Shown: positions 46,491 to 55,111 of the stretch, in pieces
Numbering within the stretch: position 1 is the stretch's first letter
Layout of the letters: every line of letters starts with the position of its first letter
Assembly (NCBI GenBank): GCA_021773565.1
Contig: JAJFJZ010000002.1
Location: 62,001-126,000 of the forward strand
DNA: 64,000 nt
Origin: Gammaproteobacteria bacterium
Lineage (GTDB): Bacteria > Pseudomonadota > Gammaproteobacteria > Pseudomonadales > Azotimanducaceae
Reading direction: 5' to 3'
Position numbers and translations under genes: made by a program
Notes under the pieces: model-generated
The model's database searches: none
Seen by the model: the letters and a program-made list of their open reading frames with translations, nothing else
Told to the model about the DNA's origin: nothing

Positions 46491-47071
46491 GTCCATTCAG
46501 TATCTGTTCGGGTAAATTCAAAGCGATCGTGCAAACGATCTTTACGCCCTTGCCAGAACTCCATGGTTTGTGGTTCAAGCCGGAATCCTCCCCAATGCGG
46601 GGGACAGGGAATCTGTTGATTGGCATATTTTGCTTCAAGCCGTTTCACCTGTTCAAGCAAGTGCTCCCTGGAGGCCAGATCTTCGCTCTGCGCGGAGGCC
46701 CACGCACCAATCTGGCTACCTCGGTCACGGGTAGCAAAATATGCCTGGGACTCAGCCTGGCCAAGCTTTTCCACCGTACCGCTGATACGAATCTGGCGTG
46801 CCTGTACCTGCCAGAAAAACAGCAGGGCGGCGTACGTATTATTCCTGATATCCTCGGCTTTGGGGCTGTTGTAATTGGTAAAAAACCCAAAACCATTGCG
46901 GTACATACCTTTAAACAAAAGCGTACGAACGGAAGGATTGCCGTTGGCATTTACAGTCGCCAGACTAAAGGCTTCGTATTGCGCAACGCCAGCCGCTTCC
47001 GCTTCCTTCAACCACGAAGAAAAACTGGCGATCGGGTCGGCCTGTAATCCCAGGCTGCTAAAGGTATTCAT
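46469..47071 (-). CDS. pdxH: Pyridoxamine 5'-phosphate oxidase
   Basis: A 200-aa FMN enzyme: PSVRTLLFKGMYRNGFGFFT, YAALLFFWQVQARQIRISG and the conserved C-terminal RLEPQTMEFWQGRKDRLHDR are complete. It makes pyridoxal 5'-phosphate and so supports the several PLP enzymes of the window. It is about 15 residues shorter at the N-terminus than the E. coli protein. It is 15 bases downstream of upp on the same strand and overlaps rfbD tail-to-tail. Confidence 0.95.
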   Translation of the reverse strand: MNTFSSLGLQADPIASFSSWLKEAEAAGVAQYEAFSLATVNANGNPSVRTLLFKGMYRNGFGFFTNYNSPKAEDIRNNTYAALLFFWQVQARQIRISGTVEKLGQAESQAYFATRDRGSQIGAWASAQSEDLASREHLLEQVKRLEAKYANQQIPCPPHWGGFRLEPQTMEFWQGRKDRLHDRFEFTRTDTEWTYRRLAP

Positions 47072-47086
47072 TCAATACGACCCTTG

Positions 47087-47725
47087 TTACTTGGTGCCAA
47101 ACAATTTGTCACCGGCATCACCCAGACCCGGAATTATGTAACCCTGTTCATTCAGATGGTCGTCAATTGCAGCAACATACAGATCCAGCTCGGGATGCTC
47201 CCGCCCGACAGCAGCCAAACCCTCAGGAGCGGCAACCAGAAACAGACCCTTTATATTTTTACACCCGGCATCCTTCACCATTTTTACGGTGGCATTAAAG
47301 GTACCACCAGTGGCCAGCATGGGATCAACAATAATGGCAGCGCGGTCCTGAATATCGGTGACCAGTTTTTCGAAATAGGGAACCGGTTGCAGCGTTTCTT
47401 CGTTTCGATAGAGCCCAACGACACTAATGCGTGCACTGGGAATCAATTCCATCACCCCGTTCAACATCCCAATACCTGCACGCAGGATCGGTACGATTGT
47501 GACTTTTTTACCTTTCACCTGTTGAATTTCAACCGGCCCGCACCAACCCTGAATGGTTGTTGCTTCAGTGGGCAAATCCTTGGTCGCTTCGTAGGTGAGT
47601 AACATGCTCACTTCGCTTGCCAGCTCCCTGAAGGACCGGGTACTAATATCGTTCTGACGCATCAGCCCCAGTTTATGCTGAATGAGTGGATGTTCGGTTA
47701 GATGTACTGCCATATGGCTTCTCAT
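47087..47725 (-). CDS. upp: Uracil phosphoribosyltransferase
   Basis: A 212-aa PRTase (208 aa if the ATG at 47713 is used, which agrees better with relatives that begin close to [13 protein letters not shown]). The PRPP loop is [12 protein letters not shown] and the uracil-binding [13 protein letters not shown] is at the C-terminus. It salvages uracil to UMP. The downstream pdxH is 15 bases away, so the two form a small operon. Confidence 0.95.
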   Translation of the reverse strand: MRSHMAVHLTEHPLIQHKLGLMRQNDISTRSFRELASEVSMLLTYEATKDLPTEATTIQGWCGPVEIQQVKGKKVTIVPILRAGIGMLNGVMELIPSARISVVGLYRNEETLQPVPYFEKLVTDIQDRAAIIVDPMLATGGTFNATVKMVKDAGCKNIKGLFLVAAPEGLAAVGREHPELDLYVAAIDDHLNEQGYIIPGLGDAGDKLFGTK

Positions 47726-47839
47726 TTATTTCTGGAAACAATCACCCAGGACTGTATATAGTTCGTCCCAGTATGTAGTTACGCATTTTTACGCAGTTTA
47801 ACAAGAATGACGGCACTTGGGCCGTAAATAGGAAATATT

Positions 47840-48754
47840 GTGTCGTCATCCAAAAAAGTTATAGTGGCAGCACTGATTGGCAATGGCCTGATCTCGATTG
47901 CCAAATTTACCGCTGCAACCATAACGGGCAGTTCTGCCATGTTATCGGAAGGCATTCATTCCGTTGTTGATACGGGTAATCAGGTACTGCTTTTATACGG
48001 ACTCAAACAGGCCCAAAAGCCCCCGGACGAGTTGTTTCCGTTCGGACACGGCAAGGAAGTGTATTTCTGGAGTTTCGTCGTGGCCATACTCATTTTTGGT
48101 ATTGGCGCAGGCATATCCATTTATGAAGGCATCTCACAGGTATTAAACCCACACGCCATTGAAAGCCCGAACGTTAATTATCTGGTGCTTGGCATAGCAC
48201 TGATTATAGAAGGTGCTGCCTGGTATCTGGCATTTCGGGAGTTCAGGAAAATAAAGGGCGAAAGGGGATATATGGAGGCGGTTCGTCGTAGTAAAGACCC
48301 CTCTGTATTTCTAATTCTGTTTGAGGATAGCGCAGCGATGCTTGGCCTGATGATTGCTGCAATCGGCGTGTATATGAGTTCAAGTCTGGGCTATTTATGG
48401 CTGGATGGTGTGGCGTCAATTTTCATAGGCTTTGTTCTGGCAGGAACGGCAACCTGGATAGCCGTAGAAACCAAGGGATTGTTGATTGGCGAGCGTGCCA
48501 ATATCGACATAGTAAATGGAATTCACTCCCTTACCGCAGACTTTGCGCAAGTTAACAAAGTGCACGAAGTGCTAACCATGCACATGGGTCCAGAATTTAT
48601 TCTGGTAAATATCAGCGCCAAATTTTCGGATACAGCAACTGCGCTTGAAATCGAATCTGCGATAGAAGAGATGGACAGGGCCATCAAAGCATCCTATCCC
48701 CGTGTAAAACGCGTTTTTATAGGCGCAAAGCGAACACCCGCAACAGGCGCCTGA
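47840..48754 (+). CDS. Cation diffusion facilitator (CDF) transporter
   Basis: A 304-aa protein with a GTG start at 47840 and AGGAAA about 8 nt upstream. It has six membrane helices and a C-terminal cytosolic ferredoxin-like domain (EVLTMHMGPEFILVNISAKF). Helix 2 contains HSVVDTGNQ, the HxxxD metal site; the helix-5 site reads FEDSAAMLG, which departs from the usual DxxxD/HxxxD. It probably exports Zn2+, Fe2+ or Mn2+ by proton antiport. The metal cannot be decided from sequence. Confidence 0.9.
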   Translation: MSSSKKVIVAALIGNGLISIAKFTAATITGSSAMLSEGIHSVVDTGNQVLLLYGLKQAQKPPDELFPFGHGKEVYFWSFVVAILIFGIGAGISIYEGISQVLNPHAIESPNVNYLVLGIALIIEGAAWYLAFREFRKIKGERGYMEAVRRSKDPSVFLILFEDSAAMLGLMIAAIGVYMSSSLGYLWLDGVASIFIGFVLAGTATWIAVETKGLLIGERANIDIVNGIHSLTADFAQVNKVHEVLTMHMGPEFILVNISAKFSDTATALEIESAIEEMDRAIKASYPRVKRVFIGAKRTPATGA

Positions 48755-48758
48755 TACA

Positions 48759-49703
48759 TCAGCCCAAAATCAGCATACCCAGCATTTTGTCCAGGGAGGT
48801 AAGCTCAATTCCCAGGCTTTCACAGGCAGGTACTGCGTCAACATTGTCATCATGATCCAGCACACCCAGCATGGCTCTTGTAACCGGTGGTGAACTCGAT
48901 AGTTGTTCCAGTATCCAGGCCAGTCCGAAACCCAGCGAATAAGGCAAGGACACAATACGCGGTACTTTACCAAGCACCTGTGCTGCTCTCAGGGTAAGCG
49001 CTTTGCGGCTGAGACTCTCAGGGCCGGAGAGCTCAAGTATTCTGGTGTGGGCCAACTCACACGCCAGGCCACGATAAAGGGCCTGTTCAACGTCCCCGGC
49101 AAAAATTGGCTGCTCGAGGCTTGCCCCGCGCAACAAAAAAACCACTTTGGAATTCGCCCGACGTTTCAGCGAAGCAACCGCATAATCCCCTTCGCCCAAC
49201 ACCATAGGCACGCGTAGTATCAGGGAGGGAATTGCCCCTTCTGCCAATATTTTTTCTGCCCTTCCCTTGGACGCCAGACAGGTATTTTTTGAGTTTTCAT
49301 CTGCCCCGGCGATACTCACGTACACAATGCGCGCAATCTCCTTACCCTGGGCGGCACTTAATAAAGCCCGGGTAGTTTCTTCCTGTGCCTGCACATACGT
49401 GCTGGTGGCGGTTTCCTTGATTATGCCCACAAGGTGAATCACCGACCTGCAGGAATCAAGCGTTTCGGCCATGGCACCCGCATCGGCATAATCATGCACC
49501 CGAATAGATACGTTGGTAAAATAGTCTTTACCCTGCAATTCCTTTCGCAATACCTTCGCAGCACGCTCTGAGCGCACCAGAGCGGTAACCGGCACTTTGG
49601 GTGCAAGGCGCAATATCATGCGTCGTCCCAAATTACCATTTGCACCGGTAATTAATACCGGGCCTCGAATGTCGGGTGAACTTGATGTTAAATGAGTGCT
49701 CAT
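48759..49703 (-). CDS. NAD(P)H-binding SDR-like protein (NmrA/atypical SDR)
   Basis: A 314-aa protein. ITGANGNLGRRMILRLAPKV is the dinucleotide-binding loop, and SIAGADENSKNTCLASKGRA occupies the catalytic Ser/YxxxK region without a clear Tyr-x-x-x-Lys. This suggests an atypical SDR that binds NADPH as a regulator, epimerase or Complex I-assembly-like factor. It ends 4 bases from the CDF gene, tail-to-tail, and is divergent from the phosphatidyltransferase gene. Confidence 0.82.
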   Translation of the reverse strand: MSTHLTSSSPDIRGPVLITGANGNLGRRMILRLAPKVPVTALVRSERAAKVLRKELQGKDYFTNVSIRVHDYADAGAMAETLDSCRSVIHLVGIIKETATSTYVQAQEETTRALLSAAQGKEIARIVYVSIAGADENSKNTCLASKGRAEKILAEGAIPSLILRVPMVLGEGDYAVASLKRRANSKVVFLLRGASLEQPIFAGDVEQALYRGLACELAHTRILELSGPESLSRKALTLRAAQVLGKVPRIVSLPYSLGFGLAWILEQLSSSPPVTRAMLGVLDHDDNVDAVPACESLGIELTSLDKMLGMLILG

Positions 49704-49749
49704 AAACTTTAACTAACCAGAGATTCCTTGAGTATAAATCAGAATACCT

Positions 49750-50301
49750 ATGCTGACGCTGGCTAATTTGCTTACTTTTATCCGCCTGGTACTGATATTG
49801 CCGGGCGCTTATGCCATAGATAACCAGCTCTGGTTTTGGGCTATTGGAATATTTAGCATGGCCGTACTCAGCGATATTGGCGATGGAATAGCGGCACGCC
49901 GACTCAATCAAACCAGCAAGGTTGGTGCATTATTCGACCATACCACCGATGCTGCGTTTGTTAGTGTGAATCTCTCCGCCCTTGTATTGGCTGGCGATAT
50001 TCCTTTCTGTCTGCCCATACTGATAGTGCTGGCCTTTGCCCAATATGTGCTGGATAGCAAGGCGCTTGCGGGCCAGGCTCTGCGAATGAGTATTCTGGGG
50101 AGGTACAACGGTATCGCCTATTTTGTATTGTTGGGAATCGCAATAGCGCACTACTTGCCCGGCTTCAAATGGATACCCTCACAGCTTGTGTACGCCATGG
50201 GATGGATACTGATCATCAGCACTGTGTTATCGATAATGGATCGCGCATGGGCGCTCATTCAACTCAGGCGTAACAAGGCTAAAGAGGCCGCAAAAGGATA
50301 A
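49750..50301 (+). CDS. CDP-alcohol phosphatidyltransferase family protein
   Basis: A 183-aa integral membrane enzyme. The full signature D-xx-DG-xx-AR-x8-G-xxx-D-xxx-D is present: Asp42, Asp45-Gly46, Ala49-Arg50, Gly59, Asp63 and Asp67. Six hydrophobic segments fit the fold. It moves a phosphatidyl group from CDP-diacylglycerol to an alcohol; it may be PgsA or a special lipid enzyme, but at 183 residues and with no neighbours of lipid synthesis, the acceptor is not decided. Confidence 0.9.
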   Translation: MLTLANLLTFIRLVLILPGAYAIDNQLWFWAIGIFSMAVLSDIGDGIAARRLNQTSKVGALFDHTTDAAFVSVNLSALVLAGDIPFCLPILIVLAFAQYVLDSKALAGQALRMSILGRYNGIAYFVLLGIAIAHYLPGFKWIPSQLVYAMGWILIISTVLSIMDRAWALIQLRRNKAKEAAKG

Positions 50302-50314
50302 AGAGCTGCGGCCT
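50285..50314. terminator. Hairpin spanning two convergent stop codons
   Basis: AGGCCGC (50285-50291) pairs with GCGGCCT (50308-50314) around a 16-base loop that contains the upstream stop; the last bases touch the end of the convergent membrane-protein gene. No T-tract follows on either strand, so termination here is possible but weakly supported. Confidence 0.4.
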
Positions 50315-51296
50315 AGCCAAACAGTTCTTTATTAGCCTTCGGCAGAAATATCAGCCCAATCACTGCATTAAATGATACAAAGAAGGTGTGCATCACCAGG
50401 CTAAATGCGCCTACCTCGGGATAGTCAGGAAACAATACCGTCCACAACAACAGGGCACCCGCATGAAAAGGCAGTGGAAGTGCCGCGGCAAGAAATATAA
50501 CTGGCAAGAAGGCCAGCATCTGGCCAAAACCTACGGGTACATTAAACAGTTCCAGTGCCAGGGTATAAACCACCACCGCCATCAGCAGGTTGGGCAGTTT
50601 AAAGAGCAGTAACAGTAGATAATTTAAAGGTCTGGCTTGCCTGAAAGCCCGCAGAAGCGGTTTGTCCCTTAGTGTTGAGCCCGAGAATATTCGGCCGGAA
50701 AAATACATTAGGTGAACTGGTATATAGAGTAAGGCTACCATAAATACCGCAGGCAAAATTCGGTTAAGCGGCAGCTGTGTAGAGGCTGCATTAACCAGAT
50801 CCATATACAGGATTACACCCACACAGGAAATAATTAGTAGTTGGTATATTTCAACGATACCCAAGAATATCATCGATGATAAGGCTTCCCACCCGGGAAC
50901 TTTATGGCTACGTAACAAATACAGTGACATGGCGCCCTTGCCCACCTGTTCATTTACCAGGGATAAAATGTAGGCACTGGCGCGAATGGGCAATATCTGA
51001 ACCAACTTTATATCGGCGGTATTAAACCAGCGAATAGTGCGCCAGGTAGCATGGGAATCCACCAGAAAAAAGAATATGGAATAGGGAATCATCAGCGACA
51101 GCCACATGACCCAATCGGCACCGGCAAAAAACTGTATCAGGTACTCTTGCGGGCTTAAGTCAAGCCTTGCCGCAGCTACTTCCACCCGACCATACACAAG
51201 GTAGAAACATCCGAAAGCCAGTAACCAGGTAACAATCCGCATCACTATGGACTTGGGTTTTTTATCTACCCTGATTTCACCTGCTTCTTCGCTCAT
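50313..51296 (-). CDS. Flippase-like (UPF0104/LPG-synthase-TM-like) membrane protein
   Basis: A 327-aa protein, ATG at 51296, with a basic cytosolic N-terminus (VDKKPKSIVMR) and about eight membrane helices. NEQVGKGAMSLYLLRSHKV and LPLPFHAGALLLWTVLF resemble the repeated motifs of the lysylphosphatidylglycerol synthase TM/AglD flippase family, but similarity is judged by eye and loose. It may translocate a lipid or lipid-linked sugar. It is convergent with the phosphatidyltransferase gene. Confidence 0.58.
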   Translation of the reverse strand: MSEEAGEIRVDKKPKSIVMRIVTWLLAFGCFYLVYGRVEVAAARLDLSPQEYLIQFFAGADWVMWLSLMIPYSIFFFLVDSHATWRTIRWFNTADIKLVQILPIRASAYILSLVNEQVGKGAMSLYLLRSHKVPGWEALSSMIFLGIVEIYQLLIISCVGVILYMDLVNAASTQLPLNRILPAVFMVALLYIPVHLMYFSGRIFSGSTLRDKPLLRAFRQARPLNYLLLLLFKLPNLLMAVVVYTLALELFNVPVGFGQMLAFLPVIFLAAALPLPFHAGALLLWTVLFPDYPEVGAFSLVMHTFFVSFNAVIGLIFLPKANKELFG

Positions 51297-51414
51297 TGCC
51301 TGTCCCGCTATAACTTAGAATGTACCATTTGATAGTATCCATTCACTGCGGGCAGCGCCAGCTGGCATTTTCATCCAAACAAATATGTCTTGTTCGGCCC
51401 GGCGCTAAACCTGG

Positions 51415-52212
51415 CTAGGGCGCGATGACTTTGCGATACAGATGCCATGTTGAGTGACCCAGTATCGGCAACACTGCAGCCAGCCCAACCAAAAACAAGG
51501 CAGCACCAGCCGCCAGGGCAGCCAAAACAACAAGGCCCCAAACGGCCATCACCAGTACGTTGGACCCTACTGCTCTGATCGAAGTTTTAATGGCAGTGAG
51601 CATGGTCGTTGGTTTATCCAGCAGCAGCGGGAAGGCCACTACCGAAATAGCAAGTGCTGCAACGGCAAACAGAAAACCCACCCCAACCCCATACATGATT
51701 AGCGCGCCACCTCTTTGGGTTGTTAGCAACTGACTGACAAACTCATCTAACGTCGAGGGTAGATCTGTTGTGTACAGACCAAAATAGATCAACTCCGCCA
51801 TATTCAACCAGCTAACGTAAAGCAGCATCATAAAAATGGACAGGCCAAGTATCGGCGCAAAGGCCGAGGTATGAATAAAATTGAAAGCTGAGCGCCATCT
51901 GATATCCAGCCCGAGTTCAATGCGTCTACTCATTTCAAGAACGGCGGTGCAAACGATAGGACCCAGCAATGTAAACCCCCCAACCATTGGAAAAATCATG
52001 TAATGCAGGTCATCACGTATCAAAAACTGAGTAAACAACAGTGCAAACAATGGGTAATAAATAAGCAGTAGTACAGCGGAGCTGGATGGTTTTGACATGA
52101 AGTCGTTGTACCCTGCACCAAGCGATGACCACACATCGCTCAGGGTAAGTTTGCGAATTTCAATCTCGTGGCTCGATATTTGAATATCGTGAAAAAGTCT
52201 TGTTTCTGCCAT
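51415..52212 (-). CDS. DUF2189 membrane protein
   Basis: A 265-aa protein. It starts with a soluble stretch (EIRKLTLSDVWSSLGAGYND), then six hydrophobic segments including a glycine/alanine-rich C-terminal one. The pattern fits the DUF2189 family, found in proteobacteria, often near respiratory genes. No respiratory gene is present here. AGGAGG lies six nt before the ATG. Function unknown. Confidence 0.82.
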   Translation of the reverse strand: MAETRLFHDIQISSHEIEIRKLTLSDVWSSLGAGYNDFMSKPSSSAVLLLIYYPLFALLFTQFLIRDDLHYMIFPMVGGFTLLGPIVCTAVLEMSRRIELGLDIRWRSAFNFIHTSAFAPILGLSIFMMLLYVSWLNMAELIYFGLYTTDLPSTLDEFVSQLLTTQRGGALIMYGVGVGFLFAVAALAISVVAFPLLLDKPTTMLTAIKTSIRAVGSNVLVMAVWGLVVLAALAAGAALFLVGLAAVLPILGHSTWHLYRKVIAP

Positions 52213-52354
52213 GGTTAGATCCTCCCTGGAACCCGTGTCTGGCGAACCGGGTAAAAGTGAGCAACTGTTCAGTTCAGCTCACCAAATTAGAAGAATACCT
52301 GACTACGGTATGTGCTACCTCGACCATACACCTCTTGAACAAGCGATTCCATGA

Positions 52355-53182
52355 CTAGTGAGAGTGCATTATATCGCGTAATTCACCCGGATCGGTAAAC
52401 AGATCACCACCCGCTCTTGTTCGCCAGGTTTCACCGTCACCCACGGCAGCTTCCGGCACGTGAATACCAATCACCTGATCCGGCTGTATACGGTTATGCA
52501 AAATCGCCTCTCCCCGATCCAGTCCCAAAAACCAGTACGGCGGGAAAGCTGTGTGGGTGTGTTTACGATCAAGAAAGGCCTGTTGTCGGGCAAACTCTGC
52601 ATCTATCGGATCGGCATCACCCATATGCATCACCACCGGAAATCCATCCAGATCAACACGAAACAACAAATTTGTGATAGCAGCATGCCGAGCACCACCC
52701 GAGTGCGGTACCGCGATAGCCTCAATTTCAATATTTCCCAGACCAAGTTTCACTGCACTGTCTCCGGGAGAAAGAGCGACAGCATGTAAACGGACCGCCA
52801 ATTGTGCTTGCTGTGGTCCCGCCAGTTTTAGCAGTGCATCCACTACCTGCGTTGAGCCATACAGATGCACTGCACTTTGCGCTCTCAAATAAGCCAGTGT
52901 TGGCTTGGGAGAAAAATGATCCCCATGTACATGGGAGAAAATTAGTGCATCCACGCCATCATAGGGTGGAGTACCTGCCATCATGGCATCGCGTGTAGGG
53001 GTATTTACCAGAACATAGGTGCCGTAGCTACTGTCGTAAAAGGCATCAAATAATACCTTTAGCTCGCCATGACGCACCAGAATACCTTCATTACCCAGGT
53101 AGCGGGCATCAGCCTGGTCTTCATGCGAAAACGCCGGATTATTCAGCAGCAGAATTACCAGCGCACCAACTATTCTAATCAT
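52355..53182 (-). CDS. Secreted MBL-fold metallohydrolase
   Basis: A 275-aa protein. ATG at 53182 gives a signal peptide (about 19 residues, cleaved near AFS-HED); the longer frame from 53272 is without support. The zinc motif HxHxDH is complete (His84, His86, Asp88, His89 in SHVHGDHF), and later His residues occur in PHSGGARHA and VMHMGDAD. Family members act on diverse phosphodiesters, esters or lactams; this one resembles UlaG-like periplasmic hydrolases rather than beta-lactamases. The upstream region is the AT-rich control region of hipBA. Confidence 0.85.
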   Translation of the reverse strand: MIRIVGALVILLLNNPAFSHEDQADARYLGNEGILVRHGELKVLFDAFYDSSYGTYVLVNTPTRDAMMAGTPPYDGVDALIFSHVHGDHFSPKPTLAYLRAQSAVHLYGSTQVVDALLKLAGPQQAQLAVRLHAVALSPGDSAVKLGLGNIEIEAIAVPHSGGARHAAITNLLFRVDLDGFPVVMHMGDADPIDAEFARQQAFLDRKHTHTAFPPYWFLGLDRGEAILHNRIQPDQVIGIHVPEAAVGDGETWRTRAGGDLFTDPGELRDIMHSH

Positions 53183-53285
53183 GAAACTACTACCCAGGTG
53201 AAAACATGCACCGAAGCTTAACGGTCTTTTCGCTCTGCACCAATACCCCAGCGCTCGCGCAATATCGCACAATTTTATGTAAATA

Positions 53286-53299
53286 TATCTTATATGATA
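53286..53299. promoter_or_regulatory. HipB-type operator 1 (TATC-N6-GATA)
   Basis: TATCTTATATGATA is a TATC-N6-GATA dyad 130 bases upstream of hipB. The same dyad occurs 40 bases downstream at 53326. In E. coli, HipB binds TATCC-N8-GGATA sites, so this spacing variant is a good candidate for the autoregulatory operator. Confidence 0.62.
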
Positions 53300-53325
53300 T
53301 ATTTATTACATTATTTGTAATTTTT

Positions 53326-53339
53326 TATCACATATGATA
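53326..53339. promoter_or_regulatory. HipB-type operator 2 (TATC-N6-GATA)
   Basis: TATCACATATGATA repeats the dyad of operator 1 with arms TATCA/TGATA around CATA. Centre-to-centre distance to operator 1 is 40 bp, close to four helical turns, so dimers would lie on one DNA face. Confidence 0.65.
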
Positions 53340-53371
53340 GCTACTCTACGTTATTCGACAATCACATGTAC

Positions 53372-53382
53372 TATCATATAAG
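53372..53382. promoter_or_regulatory. HipB-type inverted half-site 3
   Basis: TATCATATAAG is the exact reverse complement of CTTATATGATA at 53289-53299, 46 bases from operator 2. The second arm is degraded. It could be a weaker site nearer the hipB start at 53428. Confidence 0.5.
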
Positions 53383-53427
53383 CTATAATCTAGACTAAAT
53401 ATCCTAAATAGTAGCAGATAAGATAGA

Positions 53428-53757
53428 ATGAAAATTACCAACACAACTCCACACCTCAGCACACTGGAAGAGTTAGGCAGACGCCTTGCACTAACCAGAA
53501 AACAGCAGGGATACACTCAGGCTCGCCTTGCAGAAGAAGCTGGCCTGGGCGTAATCACCATTGTAAGAATCGAGAATGGCCAGGATGCCCAGTTCAGCTC
53601 CTGGATAAAAATATTTGGTGTTCTGGATAAAACGCCGGTAATAGATGCACTTCTCCCCGAACAGATTTTGTCCCCAATGTCGGAAGTACAAAAACAAAGT
53701 CGACGCAGTGGCAAAAAGGCCAGAAGCCAACATTTCTGGGGTGATGGTAAGTCATGA
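53428..53757 (+). CDS. hipB: HipB-like antitoxin, XRE-family DNA-binding protein
   Basis: A 109-aa protein. The helix-turn-helix spans about residues 15-60 (LGRRLALTRKQQGYTQARLA, then GLGVITIVRIENG), followed by a basic C-terminal tail (RRSGKKARSQHFWG). HipB neutralises the HipA kinase and represses the operon. Its stop overlaps the hipA start by ATGA. The upstream region 53286-53382 holds matching palindromes. It differs from E. coli HipB in the longer, positively charged tail. Confidence 0.88.
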   Translation: MKITNTTPHLSTLEELGRRLALTRKQQGYTQARLAEEAGLGVITIVRIENGQDAQFSSWIKIFGVLDKTPVIDALLPEQILSPMSEVQKQSRRSGKKARSQHFWGDGKS

Positions 53758-55070
53758 CCACAGCTACCGTGCAACTTTGGGGGACTACCATTGGATATGT
53801 ATCAATGGGCAGCACCGAAAGTTTTGCTCGTTTTGAATACGACCCCGATTTTGTCAGAAGCGGAATTGAACTGGCACCCTTTACGATGCCTGCCAAAAAG
53901 GGCGTAATTTACAGCTTTCCAGATCTTCATACTCGCGCCTTCCACGGCTTACCGGGAATGCTTTCGGACAGTCTGCCCGACAAATACGGGAACCGCCTGA
54001 TCGACGTGTGGTTGGCTCGAACTGGCCGTCCGGCAGAAGATTTTAACGCCGTCGATCGCCTGTGTTATGTAGGCAAGCGGGGTATGGGAGCGCTGGAATT
54101 TATACCCGCTAATGATTCTCCCAATGACCCCTCAAAAGAGCTTCACATACGCGAGCTGGTTGAATTGGCATCCATCGCTTTCGCAGAAAAAGATGCCCTG
54201 CACACAGAACTTGATAAAACCGCTGGCGAAGGATTGCTGGACATTCTCAGTGTGGGTGCATCAGCAGGTGGTGCGCGCGCAAAAGCGGTAATAGCCTACA
54301 ACAGGGACACAGGATCGGTGCGCTCAGGTCAACTGGATTTACCCCCCGGTTATGAGCATTGGCTGATAAAATTCGACGGTGTGCAATTTAGTGGTGATTG
54401 GGGGATCGCAGACCCGGCAGGTTATGGACTGCTGGAGTTCAGCTACTACAAAATGGCACTGGAATGCGGTATTCAGATGATGGAGTCTCGCCTGTTCAAT
54501 GAGAACGGACGCAGCCATTTCATGACACGCCGCTTTGACCGACCCGATACCACAAATGCCGGGAACACCACCACAGACAAACTTTTTGTTCAAACCCTGG
54601 CAGCAATGCGACATTTCGACTACTTTGAAACCGGTGCACATTCCTATGAACAGATCATCATGAGCATGCGAGAACTGAACATGCCTACAGCAATGATAGA
54701 ACAGCAAGTTCGCCGCACAATCTTTAATCTGGTGGCCTGCAACCAGGATGATCATGTCAAGAATTTTGCGTTCGTCATGAATCGCCAGGGACAATGGTCG
54801 CTATCCCCTGCCTACGACCTGTGCCACGCACAAGGAAGTGAGTTTACCCGGACACATCAGTTGAGCCTTAATGGCAAACTGAATAATTTCAGTATGGCCG
54901 ACCTGAAACATCTGGAAGAATATGCGGGTTTACCCAGAAATTCCCATAAAGATATACTAAAACGAACCGTGGATACTTTTGCCGGGTGGGATAAGCTTGC
55001 AGTCACGCTCAAAATACCTGAGCGTCTCAGGATACATGTTAAGGATACCCAGCGAATGCACTGGCGCTAA
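53754..55070 (+). CDS. hipA: HipA-like serine/threonine kinase toxin
   Basis: A 438-aa protein of normal HipA length. It has the N-terminal subdomain, a P-loop SVGASAGGARAKA at 166-178, a catalytic Lys near 206 (HWLIKFDG), the catalytic loop NQDDHVKN at 330-337 (Asp332, Asn337) and the metal-binding SPAYDL at 351-356. Known HipA proteins phosphorylate glutamyl-tRNA synthetase and cause growth arrest. All active-site residues are present, so the toxin is probably active and held by HipB. Confidence 0.9.
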   Translation: MTTATVQLWGTTIGYVSMGSTESFARFEYDPDFVRSGIELAPFTMPAKKGVIYSFPDLHTRAFHGLPGMLSDSLPDKYGNRLIDVWLARTGRPAEDFNAVDRLCYVGKRGMGALEFIPANDSPNDPSKELHIRELVELASIAFAEKDALHTELDKTAGEGLLDILSVGASAGGARAKAVIAYNRDTGSVRSGQLDLPPGYEHWLIKFDGVQFSGDWGIADPAGYGLLEFSYYKMALECGIQMMESRLFNENGRSHFMTRRFDRPDTTNAGNTTTDKLFVQTLAAMRHFDYFETGAHSYEQIIMSMRELNMPTAMIEQQVRRTIFNLVACNQDDHVKNFAFVMNRQGQWSLSPAYDLCHAQGSEFTRTHQLSLNGKLNNFSMADLKHLEEYAGLPRNSHKDILKRTVDTFAGWDKLAVTLKIPERLRIHVKDTQRMHWR

Positions 55071-55111
55071 TTATACGAGAAGCAAACGAGAACCACACGA
55101 GAACCATTGCT

